Shown piece by piece: positions 60,498 to 64,000 of a DNA stretch of 64,000 nucleotides. The notes under the pieces are model-generated. The model was given only the letters and a program-made list of their open reading frames with translations, was not told where the DNA came from and ran no database searches. Origin of the DNA: Streptomyces vietnamensis (GTDB lineage: Bacteria > Actinomycetota > Actinomycetes > Streptomycetales > Streptomycetaceae). The stretch's first letter is position 1, and each line of letters starts with the position of its first letter. Location: the NCBI RefSeq assembly GCF_000830005.1, contig NZ_CP010408.1, positions 124,001 through 188,000 of the forward strand. The letters run 5' to 3'. A program made the translations under genes and the position numbers.

Positions 60498-60562
60498 GTT
60501 CGATCCGATGTGGAAACTTCGGCCACAACGCGTGAAGTCGGATCGGGTGCCTGGATGACCAC

Positions 60563-60603
60563 CTGGGGGCCGCGCCCGGGCTACGGCCTGGACGCGGCCC
60601 CAG
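60563..60603 (+). terminator. GC-rich hairpin
   Basis: CTGGGGGCCGCG pairs with CGCGGCCCCAG (one bulge) around a 17-nt loop. A second terminator before dnaE. The remaining 60604-60977 stretch holds the dnaE promoter region and no other gene. Confidence 0.6.
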
Positions 60604-60977
60604 CCTCATGAGCTGGCCACGGCCCCGTTCCGGCTGAGTGGACGCCCAGATCCTGCAGAGCCGAGATTCCCGACGATCGTCCGCGGGCCACTGCGGAAGC
60701 CACTGACCTGATCATGAAGGATCGGCCAGTCGTCATTCGAGCCGCTCCGAGTCCGCCCATGCCCCTTGATCTGCGACCTTTCAGCAGGTGGAGAACAGCT
60801 CTCCGTGGCTGGCGGGGCGACAACTACAGGCCCATCAGGACAGGCTGCTCTCCGTAACCGCGAGGTTCGTGGTAGGATACCGAAGCGACCTGGCGGACCC
60901 TGTGTGCCCGGCGTTTCGCAGCTCCAACGGAGATAGGGTGGAGGTCTTCCCCCGCCCGTCATGGAGGTGCCTCCCCG

Positions 60978-63900
60978 GTGGCCGACAGCTTTGTTCACCT
61001 GCATAACCACACCGAATACTCGATGCTCGACGGTGCTCAGCGGCTGAAGCCGATGTTCGCCGAGGTCGAGCGGCAGGGGATGCCTGCGATCGCGATGAGC
61101 GATCACGGGAACATGTTCGGTGCGTACGAGTTTCAGCAGGTGGCCAAGGGCTTCGAGGGCGTCAAGCCGATCATCGGGATCGAGGCGTACGTCGCCCCCT
61201 CCTCCCGCCGCAACCGCAAGCAGGAGTTCTGGGGCCCCGGCGGCGTCAGAGCGATGTCGGACGACGGCGAGGGCTCGAAGGACGTCTCTGGCGGCGGCCG
61301 TTTCACTCACATGACAATGTGGGCGCAGAACGTCAAGGGCCTGCAGAACCTGTTCTACCTGTCGACCGAAGCGTCCTACACGGGGCAGTTCCCGGCCGGC
61401 AAGCCGCGCATGGACATGGAGCTGATCTCCGAGCACTCCGAGGGGATCATCGGGACGACCGGCTGCCCGTCGGGTGCCATCCAGACCAGGATTCGGCTGA
61501 ACCAGTACGACGAGGCCCGGAAGATCGCCGGCCAGTACCAGGACATCCTCGGCAAGGAGAACTACTTCCTGGAGCTGATGGACCACGGCCTGGACCTGGA
61601 GCGCAACGTCCGTGGCGACCTGCTGCGGCTGGCGAAGGAACTGAACATCCCGCTGCTGGCGACGAACGACGCGCACTACGTTCTCGAAGAGCACGCCGAC
61701 GCACACGACAACCTGCTGTGCATCGGCGTGGGCAAGAACAAGGACGACCCGGGCCGGTTTAAGTTCAACGGCACCGGCTACTACCTCAAGACCGCGGCCG
61801 AGATGCGGGAGCTGTTCTCGGAGCTTCCCGAGGCGTGCGACAACACGCTGCTGATCGCGGAGCGCATCGAGTCGTACGCGTCGGTGTTCGAGAACGTCGA
61901 CGAGATGCCGAACTACCCCGGTGTCCCGGAGGGCGAGACGCAGGAGTCCTGGCTGCGCAAGGAGTGCCTCAAGGGCCTCGCGATGCGCTACGGCGACCCG
62001 ATCCCCGCCGAGGTCCTGGAGCGATTCGAGACCGAGATGTCGGTCATCGGTCCGATGAACTTCTCCAGCTACTTCCTCGTGGTCGCCGACATCTGCCGGT
62101 ACGCCCGCGAGCAAAAGATCCCCGTCGGCCCCGGCCGTGGATCGGCGACCGGCTCGATCGTCGCCTACGCCACCCGTATCACCGAGCTGTGCCCGCTGGA
62201 GCACGGACTGCTCTTCGAGCGGTTCCTAAACCCCGAGCGAATCAATCCGCCGGATGTCGACCTCGACTTCGACGACCGCCAGCGCGACCGGATGGTGCGC
62301 TACGTCGTCGACAAGTACGGCGACGAGTACACCGCCATGGTGAACACCTTCGGCAAGCTCAAGGCCAAGAACGCGATCAAGGACACGTCGCGGCTCCTGG
62401 GCTACCCGTTCAGCCACGGCGAGCGGATCACCAAGGCCCTGCCGCCGGACGTGATGGGCAAGTCCATCCCGATCAACGGGATCTTCGACGAAAGCCACCC
62501 CCGCTACGGGGAGGCCGGCGAGATCCGGACGATGTACGCCAACGAGCCAGACGTCAAGAAGGTCATCGACGGTGCCAAAGGCGTCGAGGGTCTGATCCGC
62601 AACACCGGCGTTCACGCGGCAGCGGTCATCCTGTCCAAGACGCGGCTCACCGATCGCATCCCGCTCCACATGCGGGCCAAGGACGGCGTCAAGATCACCG
62701 GCTTCGACTACCCCAGTTGCGAAAACATGGGGCTGGTCAAGATGGACTTCCTGGGGCTGCGGAACCTGGGCGTGATCGACCAGGCCATCCAGAACGTCCG
62801 CGAGAACCGCGGCATTCAGATCACCACCGACACCGTCCCGCAGGACGGCGCCAAGCCGATCCCGCTGGACGACGCCACCACCTTCGAGCTCCTGGCCCGC
62901 GGTGACACCTTCGGCGTGTTCCAGCTCGACGGCGGCGGCATGCGCACCCTGCTGAAGCTGATGGAGCCCAGCCGCTTCGAAGACATCGCGGCCGCTCTCG
63001 CCCTGTACCGGCCTGGCCCCATGGCGGCGAACGCGCACACGAACTACGCGCACCGCAAGACCGGCCGGCAGGAGATCGAGCCGATCCACCCCGAGCTCCG
63101 CGATGCCCTGGAGCCGATCCTCGGGAACACCTTCCACCTGCTCATCTACCAAGAGCAGATCATGGCCATCGCCCGTCAGCTCGCCGGCTACACCCTGGGT
63201 GGCGCAGACCTCCTGCGCCGCGCTATGGGTAAGAAGAAGCCCGAGGTGCTGGCCGCAGAGTGGGAGAAGTTCCACGGCGGTATGAAGGAGAACGGCTACT
63301 CCGAGGAATCCATCAAGGCCCTGTGGGACGTCATGCTCCCCTTCTCGGGATACGCGTTCAACAAGTCCCACACCGCCGGCTACGGACTTGTCTCATACTG
63401 GACCGCTTACCTCAAGGCCAACTATCCCGCCGAGTACATGGCCGCGCTTCTCACCTCCGTTGGCGACGACAAGGACAAGGCCGCAATCTACCTGGCCGAC
63501 GCCAGGAAGATGGGCGTCCGGGTGCTCCAGCCGGACATCAACGAGTCCGTGGCCGACTTCACCGCCATCGGCGATGACGTCCGGTTCGGGCTCCGTTCGG
63601 TCCGCAACGTCGGCGAAGGCGTCATCGAGTCCCTGGTTGCTGCCCGCAAGGCCAAGGGCAAGTACAGCTCCTTCCCCGACTTCCTCGACAAGGCCGACAT
63701 CGGGGCCCTCAACAAGCGGGCCGTCGAGTCCTTGATCAAGGCCGGCGCCTTCGACTCTCTGCACCACACCCGCAAGGGACTGTCCGCCGCGCACGAAGAC
63801 GCCATCGACGCGATCATTCCGGTGAAGAAGCAAGCGGCGATCGGCCAGGACGACCTGTTCGGCGACCTCGGCAGCGACGGTGACGAGCCCGCCTTCGGCC

Positions 63901-64000
63901 TGGACTTCCCCATTGATGAGACCGAGTGGCCGCGCAAGCAGCTCCTCGCCGCCGAACGCGAGATGCTCGGCCTATACGTGTCCGCCCACCCCCTCGACGG
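60978..64000 (+). CDS. dnaE: DNA polymerase III alpha subunit (DnaE), 3' end outside window
   Basis: GTG 60978 with GGAGGT 9 nt upstream; about 1007 codons are in the window and the gene runs off the right edge. The PHP domain starts FVHLHNHTEYSMLDGAQRLKP and continues IAMSDHGNMFGAYEF. The polymerase catalytic core has PVGPGRGSATGS and PPDVDLDFDDRQRDRM (catalytic Asp residues), then GVHAAAVILS, DFLGLRNLGVID and RAMGKKKPEVLAAE. The helix-hairpin-helix region follows (LNKRAVESLIKAGAFDSL). It resembles the chromosomal actinobacterial DnaE1 but has a distinct N-terminal insertion near GGVRAMSDDGEGSKDVSGGG. A plasmid-borne replicative polymerase is typical of large Streptomyces replicons. Confidence 0.88.
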   Translation, partial: MADSFVHLHNHTEYSMLDGAQRLKPMFAEVERQGMPAIAMSDHGNMFGAYEFQQVAKGFEGVKPIIGIEAYVAPSSRRNRKQEFWGPGGVRAMSDDGEGSKDVSGGGRFTHMTMWAQNVKGLQNLFYLSTEASYTGQFPAGKPRMDMELISEHSEGIIGTTGCPSGAIQTRIRLNQYDEARKIAGQYQDILGKENYFLELMDHGLDLERNVRGDLLRLAKELNIPLLATNDAHYVLEEHADAHDNLLCIGVGKNKDDPGRFKFNGTGYYLKTAAEMRELFSELPEACDNTLLIAERIESYASVFENVDEMPNYPGVPEGETQESWLRKECLKGLAMRYGDPIPAEVLERFETEMSVIGPMNFSSYFLVVADICRYAREQKIPVGPGRGSATGSIVAYATRITELCPLEHGLLFERFLNPERINPPDVDLDFDDRQRDRMVRYVVDKYGDEYTAMVNTFGKLKAKNAIKDTSRLLGYPFSHGERITKALPPDVMGKSIPINGIFDESHPRYGEAGEIRTMYANEPDVKKVIDGAKGVEGLIRNTGVHAAAVILSKTRLTDRIPLHMRAKDGVKITGFDYPSCENMGLVKMDFLGLRNLGVIDQAIQNVRENRGIQITTDTVPQDGAKPIPLDDATTFELLARGDTFGVFQLDGGGMRTLLKLMEPSRFEDIAAALALYRPGPMAANAHTNYAHRKTGRQEIEPIHPELRDALEPILGNTFHLLIYQEQIMAIARQLAGYTLGGADLLRRAMGKKKPEVLAAEWEKFHGGMKENGYSEESIKALWDVMLPFSGYAFNKSHTAGYGLVSYWTAYLKANYPAEYMAALLTSVGDDKDKAAIYLADARKMGVRVLQPDINESVADFTAIGDDVRFGLRSVRNVGEGVIESLVAARKAKGKYSSFPDFLDKADIGALNKRAVESLIKAGAFDSLHHTRKGLSAAHEDAIDAIIPVKKQAAIGQDDLFGDLGSDGDEPAFGLDFPIDETEWPRKQLLAAEREMLGLYVSAHPLD

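Noticed and set aside
1..64000. CRISPR array
   Set aside because: No regular direct repeats with uniform spacers found; the repeats seen are short operator- or iteron-like motifs without spacer periodicity.

Overview
The window is high-GC actinobacterial DNA with Streptomyces-type gene organisation: many 4-bp stop/start overlaps, GTG and TTG starts, lipoboxes and IS5/IS630-type transposases. It carries two ParA-type partition systems, a DUF2637 plasmid membrane protein, a three-gene module laid out like the tac/tpc telomere genes of the linear plasmid SCP1, a replicon-borne dnaE and very many insertion sequences. I therefore read it as part of a large, probably linear, Streptomyces plasmid or a plasmid-derived chromosome arm. 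The assignment is inference from gene content; no telomere is inside the window.

Layout. 0-9 kb: plasmid maintenance. This holds an operon of small membrane/unknown proteins, a DUF2637 protein, a parA-parB-like pair preceded by four copies of an ATTG-centred palindrome (likely centromere), and a second, divergently organised parA plus ribbon-helix-helix pair. 9.6-27.9 kb: accessory genes. These are a large membrane protein, two near-identical membrane-anchored Mrr-like nucleases, a barstar-like protein, a trypsin-like lipoprotein lacking a visible start codon, a VanZ-like protein, a RacO/RacP-like pair, a GNAT acetyltransferase and a PQQ-type propeller lipoprotein. 28-40 kb: nucleic-acid enzymes and defence. 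These are a helicase with helicase-associated domains, a Septu-like ATPase/HNH pair, the tac/tpc-like telomere module, a SeqA-N/RAMA-like protein, a CoiA-like nuclease and a GIY-YIG nuclease. 40.7-51.4 kb: insertion-sequence graveyard, with several decayed copies and a few trapped genes.

46.1-60.5 kb: a candidate RiPP (ribosomally made, post-translationally modified peptide) gene cluster, cut in two by four IS copies. A 32-residue Cys-free precursor peptide is followed by a JmjC/cupin oxygenase, a SAM methyltransferase and a NodU/TobZ-type carbamoyltransferase. Divergent from these run TfuA, YcaO and an MFS exporter. A second precursor copy, inactivated by a 1-nt frameshift but keeping the same upstream promoter motif, lies 10 kb away beside another methyltransferase. 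YcaO+TfuA pairs are known to install backbone thioamides; adding hydroxylation and carbamoylation is a combination I do not recognise. From 60.98 kb to the window end lies dnaE (DNA polymerase III alpha).

Two short DNA motifs (GGGCAAGCC and GTGACCGAT/ACCGGTCAC) recur just upstream of four minus-strand genes spread over 30 kb. They look like a replicon-specific regulon or iteron system.
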